From: Cryoendolithus antarcticus
Taxonomy: Eukaryota > Ascomycota > Dothideomycetes > Cladosporiales > Cladosporiaceae
Reading direction: 5' to 3'
DNA: 63,906 nt
NCBI GenBank assembly: GCA_002077065.1
Contig: NAJO01000088.1
Location: 1 to 63,906 of the forward strand
In this document: one piece after another, positions 23,208-34,299 of the stretch
Layout: each line of letters starts with the position of its first letter
How positions within the stretch are numbered: the stretch's first letter is position 1
Made by a program: the position numbers and the translations under genes
The notes under the pieces: generated by a model
What the model was told of the DNA's origin: nothing
Seen by the model: the letters and a program-made list of their open reading frames with translations, nothing else
Databases searched by the model: none

Positions 23208-23709
23208 GACTCTGAGACAGCGCTAGTGGTAGGGTGAGCGAACATGAGCCGAAGGAGAGAGAATGGGAATTGAGAAGCAAGAGATGTAGTGGACAAGTCC
23301 TACACAGAAACGATCTTACAACGTAAGCTCACCAGCTCACTCGGAAAAATCCAACGCGTTCGCGCCTCGAGATTCAGAGAAAAGATGATGTTGTAAGTCG
23401 ATGCGGACTTGTCGTGTCGTCCGAGAGAGAAGTATCTTGCGGAGAGACATCATGAGGTTAGCCTTCGGAGACTCGGCGGTGGACCTTCCGTTCCTAATAA
23501 AGCAGATTGACAGGGTATCTGTAGGACCAAGCTTGGCGGAACAGCTTCCCGGTCAGCTTAGTATGATCCCTACAGATGAGTGAGCTGACAGACGCTCCCT
23601 GCCACCGTTCGTGAAACTGTGGATGTACTGAACGCTGCGGACGCCGTTGGTGAGGTTTTTCCGTCGATGAGTAGGGCGTAGCCGGTAAGGTCTCCGACGA
23701 GTAAGCAGC
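23208..23709. other. Intergenic between divergent genes
   Basis: About 500 bases separating the beta-mannosidase start (minus) and the aminopeptidase relic (plus). It presumably holds the mannosidase promoter. A 60-codon frame at 23401-23583 has no recognisable content. Confidence 0.35.
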
Positions 23710-24575
23710 ATGGCGGGCTACGAAGTTGCCACCATCGAGTCCCTGTCGATCAACCTCACTTCAGAGGGAGGTGTCAACAAGTACCTAGCCAAAGCCCACG
23801 TCCGGCTAGTTGCACAGGCGACAGGCTTTTCCTCTGGTCTCATCGCCCAGGAGGGCGAAAAGGGTGCGTACTACTCCGAAAGCGATCAGAAGCGGCATTG
23901 GCGACAGGACCGCTATTTCTACTGTGTCACAGGGTCCAACGAGCCAGACTGCTACATCACGTACGATATTGGAAAGGACATCCTCACGCTCTGGCTGCCG
24001 ACGATCGACTACACGAGAGTTTTCTACAATGGCCACACGAGCACTGTCGAGGAGGCGCTCGACAGATACGACATCGACCAGCGCAGAGTACCCCAAGAAA
24101 GGGAACCGTGTTGTTCAACCCAAGGTACTCTTCTTGCAATCTTCCCAGTACGACAGTCCGCTGCTCTCGCTATTCCACTCCGCGAAGCGCTTCAAGAAAG
24201 CTACTTCTGACTCCCCGATGGATACTACAAGATTGAAGGCAGCGATGAACGCCTGCCGTGCCGTCAAGGACAGAGACGAGATCGAGCTGATTCGTAAAGC
24301 GAATGATGTTTCTTCGGAAGCTCACAAGGCGATCCTCACGCACCTCAAGGACCTCAATTCGGAAGAGGTCTGTTTCTCAATGTGTGTCTGTCCAGAGACG
24401 CGCATGAGCAAGCCTACGGGCCGATCATGGGCTCTGGTCCGCGTGCTGGGGTCTTGCACTATATGGCGAATGAGCATAAGTTCGGCGATAACCAGCTGCT
24501 TCTTGTGGACCGAAGAAATGGGTCGTGAATGTACTCGGCGGAGTTTTGTATTACCTTTCCGTCCGAGTGGCTCTA
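23710..24575 (+). pseudogene. Xaa-Pro aminopeptidase (M24B) relic
   Basis: Starts with ATG at 23710 and reads KYLAKAHVRLVAQATGFSSG, typical of the creatinase-like N-terminal domain of fungal aminopeptidase P. The frame changes near 24085 (DRYDID is followed in another frame by VVQPKVLFLQSS) and continues through AVKDRDEIELIRKANDVSSE. It shifts again near 24375 to HEQAYGPIMGSGPRAGVLHY and GDNQLLLVD. At the first metal-binding segment, where the family has D-x-G, the reading is VDRRNGS and a stop; the remaining metal ligands are not found. The gene is broken and 3'-truncated, and a terminal-inverted-repeat element begins about 200 bp further on. Confidence 0.65.
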
Positions 24576-24785
24576 TTAGGCGAAACTTGCGGGAAGGCAT
24601 TGGAGGACTCGAGCATGTGGGCGAACAGTTGAACGATCGGGGCTTCATCGACGGCAGACCCAGGCATGGAATCGAGACGGGTGGTGGCGGTGGCAATGTC
24701 TCGCGCGATAGTAGCTTGAGACATAGGGAAAGGACTGTTAACGTGAAATGTGGCTCGCCACCCAGGTTGGCTCGCTACGTAACGT

Positions 24786-25327
24786 CCAGGCTGGTCATGG
24801 AGCGAACATGGAGCGAACGTTCAGCTCGCTCCATTGCAATGGAGCGAGCGAACAGCGAGTGAGATGAACTGAGCGGAACGAGCAAAAGTGATATGAACGT
24901 TCACTTTGCTCCGGAGCACCACATACCCCTCGCTTAACGCGGATAGAGTTCGTGCCGAGCCGTCCACGGCCCGAAAGTCTCCGGTCCCTGAGCCCTACAA
25001 GAGTCTAAACTAGATAGCCGTTAAAGTGTCCTTGCGTTGACCTTTGGTATCAAGACCCAAATCTTGTAGAAGTTGTAAATTACTTCTATAGTATCTAGAC
25101 TGTATAACCTTAGAGTTCCACGATCTATCGTCAAAATTACGGGCCGAGATTGTGGATATCCTTCGTTCCGACTGCTGCATTCTAAGCTTAGTCACCTCAA
25201 GGGAGCGAACTGAACGGAGCGAGCATTTCAGTCGTTTCTATTGAACGGAGCAAATGAGCATACGCTCGGAAGGAACGAAACGAGCGTTTCCTCTTGCTCT
25301 GTTCCGTTCGCTCCATGACCAGCCTGG
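24786..25327. mobile_element. 542-bp terminal-inverted-repeat element (MITE-like)
   Basis: Ends are perfect inverted copies of 22 bp, beginning CCAGGCTGGTCATGGAGC at 24786-24807 and mirrored at 25306-25327. Both sides are flanked by the same hexamer TAACGT (24780-24785 and 25328-25333), taken as a target-site duplication. Subterminal DNA is packed with GAGCGAAC/GTTCGCTC-type motifs in both orientations. A perfect 26-bp palindrome centred on CCATTGCAATGG lies at 24824-24849. The interior has one 61-codon minus-strand frame (25010-25195) with no recognised transposase motif. I infer a non-autonomous DNA transposon mobilised in trans; the superfamily is not assigned, since a 6-bp duplication does not fit the common fungal 2-bp or 8-bp types. 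Confidence 0.75.
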
Positions 25328-25333
25328 TAACGT

Positions 25334-25849
25334 CTATCCCTGAGGTGTATTCAAGCTATATGGCACACTTGTCACAGGTGATTTGCAGGGAAGTGCATCG
25401 ACCTGCCAGGTTTGTGAGTTCAGTGATGTCTACTAACAAGCGGGTCAAGAGACTCGAAGGTTCAGGTCCGAGAGAAACGGGTAGCCAAGCATTGCAATGA
25501 CAGCGGCGTCTGAACTTTCCAAGCAGAATCATATGCACGGCCTCATTCCGCAGACCACAAGTTGAAGAACGTGGCCTTGTTCACGAGACTTCGCCATGAT
25601 CTGCTAGAGCACGGAATGATTTCGGCACGCTAAGTGGAAGACCCTGTGCTAGTGACTGATTAGCTCGGTCGGACATAATCGCTTACGTGACGATGGCAGC
25701 GAGATAAAGTCCTATTAGTATGCGGCTCTACTAGGCAGTAGCAAGGAAATCTCGTCACATGGCAGATGGATGCTTCCAGAAACTTTAGCATGCGCCACAG
25801 TCGATCCCGGCGCTAGCAATAATACTGTGATTTTCTGTGACTTAGGTGA
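25334..25849. other. Intergenic, nothing recognised
   Basis: Short frames only. No repeat end, RNA gene or protein family could be identified. Confidence 0.35.
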
Positions 25850-26130
25850 CACACAGTAACATAAATTACATGATTAACTTGACTCGCTCATTTACGCTAA
25901 TGCACGTACAAATCACGCCACATCAGAACACCCAATCCTTCGCTAAACGGAATTCTCGGGTACGTGTCTCTTCTGTCAAGTCGCATTGGAATTGCGGGAC
26001 AAAATGCTATACCGTTTTGTCCTATCGTCTAATGCTTTTAGAGATGGCAACACTCCTCGGAACGTGATCTAGCAGGCGTAAAGTGGAAAAGCCATGACCG
26101 GCGGTATGAATAAAATAATCGACTGCTTAA
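25850..26130 (+). repeat. Dispersed repeat, related to 46.7-47.2 kb
   Basis: The segment about 25870-25965 is the inverted match of about 47080-47195; both contain the exact core AATCACGCCACATCAGAAC. The segment about 26030-26130 matches about 46740-46830 in direct orientation (CGGAACGTGATCTAG core). Translated, the second part gives DLAGVKWKSHDRRYE here and DLVGVKLKSQDRWYD there. The repeat may therefore derive from a coding sequence, perhaps the 5' part of the downstream hypothetical gene family. Confidence 0.5.
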
Positions 26131-27203
26131 GCTCACTGCTCTTATCCAAGAGTACAACACCGAAAATGTGACCAATGTAGCAACGAAGCTACTGAATGAA
26201 GGAGTAAATCGGTCCACTCTGCAAGCGAAGTTGCGCTTCCCACAGCTTGCTGAGGTTTCGCCAGCACAAAGCATCGGAAGCTGAGGCGGCTAAGAACGAG
26301 GCGAAGTCCATCCACAGCGTCTTAGGAGAAGATGAAGTCCAACACAACCTTGATATGCCACTACGCGCGCAGCCAATCCGAGCGATACCTGTGGGTATGT
26401 ACTCCTACTCCGTTTTGCGGATGGAAGGATCACGCTGGGTCATAATTATAGGTCTTACTAGACAAGGCAAACCATTGAGCGGTTCGCTATATTCTGTGTA
26501 CCCAGACCTGGAAATCCAACATAAACTTCTCGCAGAAGTTCAAAGGACACTTGAGGCAGTGTATTTTGGGTTCGCGGTGCAGAACATGCAGGGTGTCTTG
26601 GAGCAGAATGGCTGGGACTGCGCAGAGTCCGTTGAGCTGAGCATCTGGACTGTAGTCCTCAGATCACGTGAAAACTTGTTTACCGAGGCGGAGATCGGCG
26701 ACATCGGCAAGCCCTTTGGCAAATTTCTCAGCGCCATCGTCAACATACGACATACTGCCGTACATCGACTGAAAGTGACTGCTGGTTCACTTGAGCGCTT
26801 CCTGCAAGACGCGGAAGGCTTAATTCGACTGCTGAGGAATAAGAGTATGCCCTTGAAGATGGCACAACTACGGCGTAGATTACATTTCAGCATTGGTGAG
26901 ATTGAACGAAACAAAAATTTACTAGGGGCCAAGATCTCTGCGACTCAGAAGGAACATGGTTTCAAGAAGGCAGAACTCGACCGTATGGAGAGTGCTGCAA
27001 TTGCCGAGATGATCCTCGAAGATTCGGAGTACGAAAGACTAGTTGGAGAGCGCCTCGAGCGCGATACCGATCTGGCGGGCGTGGATCATGGCAGTACCGT
27101 ACAAGGCCAGGACGAAACATATCTAGAAATGGAGTCGGAGATCAGTGGACTTGAGAACGGGTCGAGTGGTAACAACCATCAGAGCGGCGAAGCGGACTCG
27201 TGA
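26131..27203 (+). CDS. Conserved fungal hypothetical protein, possibly broken at 5' end
   Basis: A long plus-strand frame (26247-27203, first ATG at 26355) encodes a mostly helical protein. It has MPLRAQPIRAIPVGMYSYSV, then GVLEQNGWDCAESVELSIWT, an IRHTAVHRLKVTAGSLERFL helix and a charged coiled-coil-like C-terminus ending in acidic, Ser/Gly-rich sequence. This resembles a fungal family often carrying misleading respiratory-chain names in databases; I assign no function. Upstream, in another frame, 26131-26246 reads LTALIQEYNTENVTNVATKL, which looks like the same kind of protein and stops just where the second frame takes over. The gene may be frameshifted near 26260, or an intron is missed. 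Confidence 0.5.
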
Positions 27204-27513
27204 TACAAACTTGTACTCACCTTCTTTACATTTGGATAGAGAGTGAAGAGCAATTTTCCCTTTGCTTTGTAATAAAGTGAATGTAGCATTCAAGATGATG
27301 ATACGGCTACTGCATGAATACAACATGATATCATGGTATGCCTTCACAGAACGCCCTCCTCGATTGACACTCTTGACTATTGCTGCTCTGCAGTCCACTC
27401 GAGGCCACGGTCGCACGCAGTCTGTTGTCGCGTGTGACTGTTCAAGTAACGCCTTCAACGCTCTGCCGCCTGTAACACCTTACTCTTTTTCTCTAGATGT
27501 GGATGACTGTCAA
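27204..27513. other. Intergenic 3' flanks
   Basis: About 310 bases between two convergent genes. Only short frames; likely 3' untranslated sequence of both. Confidence 0.35.
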
Positions 27514-28642
27514 TCAACACCCAGACGTCGCCGGGCTATACCGCACAGTCGCAGCTAGCGCCTCATCTCTTACCGAGTAGTCAATCAACTTCCCCACCCC
27601 AGGCACTATCGCCTCGTTGAAGTTGAAATCCGCAGGCACCAACTCGAAGCCCCGAAACTGACTCCTCACATCGATCACATTCAGCAGTCCCTGGCGATTC
27701 ATAGTGAAATTTCCACCGGGCGACGAGGTTTCGCCCGTCAGCGGATTCGTCGCAGCAAGGTACGCCGACTTGGCGACGGTAATGGAGACATTGAGTTGGT
27801 TCTTGATGGCCTCAATGCTGCACCCCTGTCGCGTGGGAGTGGCCAGATACTGGTTCGCGGCGTACATGGCCGCCTTGAAGGTGCGGATTAGGGCACGTGA
27901 GGTCGTATTCTGGAGCGCAGACTCGCGCACCGTGAAGGCGGACGAGGTGAAGGGCTGGATGAAGTCCGCAACGCTAGCGAGGATGATCGGGCGTTGCGGC
28001 TCATATGCATCTCGCGCCTCGCTCGTGAAGGGATACGTTAGGATCGTCGCGTAGACTGCTGTCCCGTTTGGCAACGAGCCGGCTACAAGATCGGCGTAGC
28101 GGATCACGGTTGAGCCCACCACCTCGCGAGGATATCAGTAGAGCACACAGCGTTGTCTCGGAGATATGGTTACGGACCCGAAATGTGTAGTCGCCGTTCT
28201 CCAGGTACAGCCCGTACCTCGAGAGCACCTTGCGGAGAATGAACGCATATCCGCTCACGGGCGAGTCGACCATGAGAGAAAAGCCCTTCAGCTGGTCCAC
28301 GCGCGTGATGTTCGGGATGGAGGCAATGGTGAGTTCCGGTGCCTGGTCCAGCTGTCCAGTCACAGTGAGGCTCTGGTTCGAGTTGAAGCGCAGGTTCACC
28401 GCATTATCGATGGTCCCGGTCATGATGTCGTAGCCGCCATTGAGAAGCGTGGCGTATCCGTACGTCGAATTCGGTACCTGCAGGTAGGTCACGTTCAAGC
28501 CGTAGGCTGTGAAGAATCCTAGCTGGTTCGCGATCGAGTAGGTCGCTGTCTGCGTGAAGGCGCCGTAGTTGACATGTTGGAGAGCAGCGGCGATTGGAGC
28601 GCCCGCTGCGAGGCTGCTGAGGAGGAGGAGTGTTGTACGCAT
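27514..28642 (-). CDS. Secreted SsuA/THI5-like substrate-binding domain protein
   Basis: A 357-aa protein of the periplasmic-binding (NMT1/THI5/SsuA-like) fold. Exons: 28642-28178 and 28122-27514; intron 55 nt, donor GTCCGT, phase 0, giving a YTFR-VVGSTVIRYAD junction. Begins with a signal peptide (MRTTLLLLSSLAAGAPIAAA); an earlier in-frame Met at 28663 would add seven residues, but the later one gives the better signal. Mature sequence opens with the fold's first strand and helix (ATYSIANQLGFFTAYGLNVTY) and the TGTIDNAVN segment that usually contacts ligand. In bacteria such proteins feed ABC importers for sulfonates or pyrimidines; a secreted fungal version has no obvious ABC partner here, so its role is unknown. 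No defect seen. Confidence 0.75.
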
Positions 28643-28663
28643 GTTAAGTTTCAAGAGATGCAT

Positions 28664-29437
28664 CCACGGGTTTAGTCAGGTGTGAGTGCTAACTTGAGTT
28701 CAAATGTGGGTTCACGGGTGTGCAGGTTGTAAGGGCGAGGTCTCAGCAGGAACTTCCCATCGTTTCATGTTTCGGTCGAAGTGGAAGCGACCTGACGATC
28801 ATTGATCTAGCAGTGCATGACGCTGAGTGCATATGCATCCATGTGTCGATCTCCTTCCTGATCTATTGGCCGGCTATGCCAGATTCGCTTGACGCTACGG
28901 CGCCGCTTACAGGAACACGACGAGGGAAGACTGGACAATGTGTGATTTGCATCGAGTATGTGTATTGCGACGCTAACAATGACGGCAACGAAGGACAGCG
29001 GCTATTGCGGTGCGAGCAAGCCTGGTATGACCTCTTCGAAGAGGATTAGTGCAGTGGCGGCTTTTCGGCCAAATAGCACGTGCGATTGCGGGCTTGCTTG
29101 ACACCTTGCCACGTCGACTGGGGTAGGGCAGATCTTGCCCAGATGTGGTACTCGAGGATCGAGGCAGGCTATTGAGATCGGATAGGGTGCCCCGGGACTA
29201 GCATGCCGCGCCGATGCGGATGTCCTGGCCGGCATCTACTAGCAAGGATACAGCATTCGGGTGGACTTTGTGTACTCCTGACGAGGAACATCGCCATTTG
29301 CGCCCTCAGTTATGACCATCTTTCTACGTCTGTTCCTACGTTGTCCGCAACCGTAATCAACTCGAAGCATTCTTCCAGCGCTTTGAACACCGACCTTGTC
29401 TGGCCCTACTGCCGGTGGTGGACACGTCGCAACCGCC
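28664..29437. other. Intergenic between divergent genes
   Basis: About 770 bases with overlapping short frames on both strands and no recognised family. Likely holds the promoters of the flanking divergent genes. Confidence 0.35.
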
Positions 29438-30748
29438 ATGATCCATCCCCAAGCTTCAGCCGCGGGCCTACCACCGAACCCCCGTGGGCATGAAATGGCA
29501 GTGGTTAGCATCAGCATGTGTGTTTTAGCAGGCGTTTTGATGCTCTGCCGCCTGTTTACTCGCATTTTCACGGCCAGTGCCGTCGGATGGGACGATTACA
29601 CGTTGGTAGCCTCGATGCTGCTCGCAGTAGGCATGACCGCATGCTTCCAGATGGGTACGTTGTCATCTCAAAACGAAAGCTGACGATCGCTGATCGATCG
29701 CAGAGGTCTTCTATGGCATGGGCTTGCACACGGCCGAGGTCAAGAATCTGGATTACAGGGTGCTTGCGTTCACTGTTCGTATGCTTGATATGACACCACA
29801 GGGACCCAGCTAAAACCAAAAAGTGGCTGTGGGTCGCGCAGCTCCTCTACAAGTTTGCCAACGCCATGACGAAAATCTCCATCGCCCTGCTGTATTTGAG
29901 AATATTCCCATGCCCGAAGTTCCGGCGCATGACCTTCGCATTCATCGCGTTTGTCGTTGCGTACTGTACCTCGGCCTTGTTTACCAGCATCTTCCAGTGC
30001 AGGTAAGTGCACCACGTATCCTTTGCCAAATCAGTACGGTTGACATTGGATGATGTAGCCCGATCGAGAAGGCGTGGAGAAAAACCATGGACGGCCACTG
30101 CATTGACATTGGCATCGTCTGGTTCGTCAACTCGGCCATGACACTCACCGCAGACACCTTCCTCATCGCGCTGCCCATAACCAACATAATCCGCCTACAG
30201 CTGCCGAAAGGGCAAAAAGCGGCGCTGCTCTTCGTCTTCAGCTTGGGCATGTTCGTTATGGCTTGCACCATCGTGCGCTGCGTCCAGCTGGGTCCGGCAA
30301 TCTCCCAGAAAGACATCCTCTGTAAGCGCCGAGAGTATTCCCTCCCTACCCACCCTCGCAGGGCACTGACCTGAAAACAGATTATCAAGCGAGCTCCAAC
30401 AGCTGGACCTTGCTCGAAGTGGACGTCTCCATCATCTGTGCGTCGCTGCCCATACTGCGCACACCGTTCATCAAGCTTGTCTCGCGCTTCTGCAGCAATT
30501 CGACCCGTGTGAATTCGGGCGGGATGTCAGGCGGGCGGGCCCACGGCCCCAGCGAGATCAGCATGCAAGATCAGTCGTTCTGGCGCAAAGCGGGACAGAC
30601 ACATGCTCGCGGGCTGCAACGCACGCTGGACGATGAAACGGCCAGTGACGAGGAGCGCATCTTGAGCCCGCACGAGACTCGTATGACAGAGTTCAGGTGC
30701 GATCGAGACAAGCCGGCCACAGCGAGGTCGGGTAGCTTTGCTGGATGA
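29438..30748 (+). CDS. Pth11-like integral membrane receptor (fungal rhodopsin domain)
   Basis: Seven-transmembrane fungal receptor family linked in other fungi to surface sensing. Model: 29438-29654, 29704-29774, 29824-30002, 30059-30321, 30381-30748; 1098 nt, 365 aa; introns of 49, 49, 56 and 59 nt. Signatures: LCRLFTRIFTASAVGWDDYT in TM2, EVFYGMGLH after the first intron, KISIALLYLRIF in TM4, CSPIEKAW before TM5, LPITNIIRLQLPKGQKAALL between TM5 and TM6, and SSNSWTLLEVDVSIICASLP in TM7. The polar C-terminal tail is about 90 residues. The second intron (GTTCGT to AAG) is the least certain splice. No cysteine-rich CFEM domain precedes TM1, so this is the shorter class. Confidence 0.8.
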
Positions 30749-32435
30749 TGGAATGCACTCGCACGTGTATGCCCTAGATGATCTGTATGACGCAGCATTG
30801 TCCACCCAGCGACGATCGATAGTCGAGCCCTTCGCCAATCTACTTCGAGTACAGGTCAAACATCTGCATCCTCGACTAGCCGGCTTTAGGAATGCGCGAT
30901 TTAAGCGTGCGGACTAAGCCCCAATCATCTACCGGGTCAACCCATGGTTCCCCTCGAGTGGCCTCGAGATTTGAAGCGGAAAGCATCGGCCATCTGCGTC
31001 ACTCCCGTGCACCGAGTGTCAGGTGTTCTCAAATGCCTACGCATGAACGTCAAAACTGGCGAAAATGTCACTGTCAACGGCTGCGAGTATACTCGCATCC
31101 CGCAGACGTCCTCCAGGTGCTAGAATGTGTGGTCCGCGACCCGGCGGTCCTTGATCTTGGCAGAGCTCTTTGTGAAGCGCGATATGGGGCTGCACCACAT
31201 GATAGGGAGCCGGTTCATTACAGCGCGAGCTTCTTCGTCCAATCAGCGTCTTTCCTGAGCCCGCACACAACCCGTCCGTTAAGCCCAGTAACATGATTCG
31301 AGAAGCAACAAGCCAGCACTACGCAGCCATGGGCATCATGAAGATACTCATCTTCGGCTGTGACTTCTCGCACACATTCAGAGTCAACGAGCGGCGCGGC
31401 CGAATTGGCTGTACGCGATTGTGAAGGCAGGGCCAGGTGATTATACCTTATTGCTCCCACAGGTGCTGCGATAACTTCTTGCAAGATCCCGAGTCGAGAG
31501 AGCGTAATGCAGAGACCCAGGGTGAGATGGAGGTTGCGCAGGCCATGCGTGTTCGCCTGCAGGAGCTCGAAACTACGCATTGATGTTGTGCGTCGACAAG
31601 GGCGATGCTTGGTTGGGTTTGCTGAAGAAAGGAGACTCTTCTGTTTTGAAGGGCAAAAGGCGGATCAAAAACGTATGGAAGGGTTTGAGTTGTCAACTGG
31701 AAGAAGTGCATAGCGACCATGGCTTTCGCTGGCATTTTGCTTGCTGCAAATATCAAATGTGGTTACGACGCTCTGATCTGTAGCCTGGCTAGAGCCGTCA
31801 TCTCCGTGACCTTGGTGTTACTTTCAGTGCTAGCCTTTCCAGCGATCGTTTCCTAGCTTAATTAGTCACTTTGCTGGCTACACCGATAGTCATATCACGC
31901 TCAGCTTATAGGCATACATACCAGATTCGCGACACACGCATTCTAGACTCGACCACATCATGTTGACGATCCAAGCTCAGCGAAGCTTGTGGTGGATTAA
32001 AATTCCATCCGCTTCGGGACCGGAGCACGAAGCTCCGGAAGATTGCCCTCCCAGCAGCGATCTCTCTACTGCTTCACGCCTGCACACGCACAACTCGCCC
32101 TCAGAAATAACGGGTTCAAGCACTAAATTCTGCAGTGCGGGCAACAATGCATGATGGCGGCTCCTGCAACATGCATTACACCCATTGGAGGACTCACTTG
32201 TGTTGCCAGAAACTCCGTCACTGTGCAAGACAGCATTGCCTGTATGGAGATCATTACGGGCAACAACGGCTTCAAGAGGCCCGTCATTCCTCAGGCGTGA
32301 CGTCGCATAGCCTCCACCAGGGTCTAAACGGCTCGGTAAGTCGAGAGCAGAGGTCACTGGAGGTATAAATTACCTGCTTCTCTCAGTCGATGAGAATGAC
32401 CATCGTTCCTAATTTCTCCCCTCCTGAATTGCAAT
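30749..32435. other. Gene-poor interval
   Basis: About 1.7 kb with frames under 140 codons in conflicting phases and no family resemblance. Nothing further supported. Confidence 0.35.
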
Positions 32436-33758
32436 ATGAAGCTCTCTTCGCACCTTGCCTCCGCACTCCTTTCCTTCCTTGCCTGTGCAACGATCTATCA
32501 GAATCAGCAAGTCCGCGAGACGAACTATCCGAATACCACGGTCGAACCAATCGCTCGACAGAGCTCGACATGGCGCGCGTACTTACCCAATGCCCACGAG
32601 CTATCGTACAAAGGCCGTTGAGACAGCAAGTACATCTCCTAGTGGTAGGCGCAAAGTCAACCTCAGCATAATGGCTAGTCTTGAGGGCACAAGCTCATAG
32701 TCGATCAAAATCAGCTCCCGGCCTCAAGTTCGGCTTCCAGGCTGAGCAGGTCGCCATAAGCTTCGGCCCGTACACCTCTCATGGCGTGCTCGTCACCTCC
32801 CGTCTCGATGGTCAAGACTGGTAGCTCACCAACGTGACTGCAAATTCGACCAATCTCCTGGTCACCCCATCGTCCGAAGGCTACAACCTCACTTCGCCAT
32901 CCGGTGCCGTACAGACCCTAGAGATCCGAGTCACAAACTGGGCGTACGGCATCCAGATCGCTGATGCGTACGTCGCTGGTGGAGCACGCAAGTTAGTCAA
33001 AATCCCTTCGTACACTCGGACCATGGAGCTTATCGGTGATTCTTTATCGGCTGGTCAGTATACAACACTCGAAGGCATGAGTAGCTATGCCTGGGGTCTG
33101 ATGTATGGTTTCGGTCACGTCGAGTTCAGCATCACTACCTACCCTGGCATCTGTCTTCATGATGGGAAGTGCTACGGCAACTTGCGTGTTCAGACGTACC
33201 AGTGGCTAAAAGTGTCCGATACAAGTGATCGCGCGATCCAGATCTACGGCGACAGTGCGTGATCTCTACCTACTCATATTTCAAACCCGCATAGATGGTG
33301 GATGTGCGCTGACTGATGTTTTAGACCCACCCGAGTGGAACTTCCTCGCCCCCCCTGCCGCAGACATTACGTTGATCAACATCGGCACAAACGACAACAA
33401 CACAGCCAACAACGTCACGTCCGCCCAATTCACAGCCTCCTACATCCAGCTCATCAACGAAACCCATGCCGAATGGCCGCACACCCAGATCATCGTCCTA
33501 TCGTTGTGGTCAGGTTTCAATCGCGCAAGCAACACATGGGCGCAAGGTGCTAGCTTCCTCAACGAAATTCAGATGGTCGTGAACCACTTCAACGGCGGAA
33601 GTCTAGATCAGTACGGAAGAAAGGGTTTCGTGCATTACTTTGATACAACCGGGATCCTCGAGCACAATGACATCAGACCGCAGTACAATCCTACAGACTT
33701 TGGCCATGTCAAGCTCGCCAGTCATCTGATGCAGTATATCAAGTTGACTATTGGGTAG
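32436..33758 (+). pseudogene. Secreted SGNH/GDSL esterase (CE2-like) relic
   Basis: Begins with a signal peptide (MKLSSHLASALLSFLACATI) and a beta-sandwich-like N-terminal domain (AHELSYKGR, then FGPYTSHGVLVTSRLDGQDW), followed by the SGNH domain. Block I Ser is in ELIGDSLSAGQYT, block III in NIGTNDNN, and the terminal His in DFGHVKLASHL. A 70-nt intron at 33255-33324 joins YGD to NPPEWNFLAPP. The reading is broken in the first third by TGA at 32619-32621 and TAG at 32640-32642, both at likely Trp positions, and by TAG at 32822-32824. The intron between about 32645 and 32715 no longer joins frames. Intact relatives deacetylate plant polysaccharides. The catalytic half remains open, so decay is recent. 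Confidence 0.7.
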
Positions 33759-34010
33759 GACTTGAAGCAGACGGGACCGGAGGTGTGGCATAATACGTTG
33801 TATTGGAACGATATGCCAAATTACTAAGCAAACACTCGTCAGGCAATCGCGAGGGTAATAGTAGGTCGAATTACCAAACAATACAATCGTATTAGAGTTG
33901 TACAGGTGTCTGTAGCTCTTCGTGCTCGTTTTGTCGCACAACCACTCAATGCATCCACAACGTGTTACGCTATCGAAGTAACGTCACCTCCATGCACGGC
34001 CTAGCACTCA

Positions 34011-34259
34011 ATGACAACAACTGCAACATGCCCCCAACAGACCACCCAAGTACCTCACTTTTACAGTCCAACGTACAGTACACCCACATTAGTCATGGCA
34101 CCCAAACCCCGCACCTCCACTCCCCGTACCGCCTCCGCCGAATCCCGCTCGAAAAGCACTCTCTCCTCGCAAAATAAAGCCACGGACCCCATCTCTCCGC
34201 AATCCGCTAAGGCAACGGCGCAGAGAAAAACTTCGACCATGACTAACATCCACAAATGA
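34011..34259 (+). CDS. Small Ser/Thr/Pro/Lys-rich ORF, doubtful
   Basis: An 82-codon frame rich in Ser, Thr, Pro and Lys, with a second Met at 34098 starting APKPRTSTPRTASAESRSK. Low complexity, no domain, no intron. It could be a small basic protein or chance. The surrounding 540 bases hold nothing else. Confidence 0.2.
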   Translation: MTTTATCPQQTTQVPHFYSPTYSTPTLVMAPKPRTSTPRTASAESRSKSTLSSQNKATDPISPQSAKATAQRKTSTMTNIHK

Positions 34260-34299
34260 TCGCCTGGCTAGCCCCATGACCTCAATAACTGTACAGCCC

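Noticed and set aside
26247..27203. Naming the hypothetical protein as a cytochrome c1 or other respiratory subunit
   Set aside because: No haem-binding CxxCH and no membrane anchor are visible; that name would be a propagated database error.
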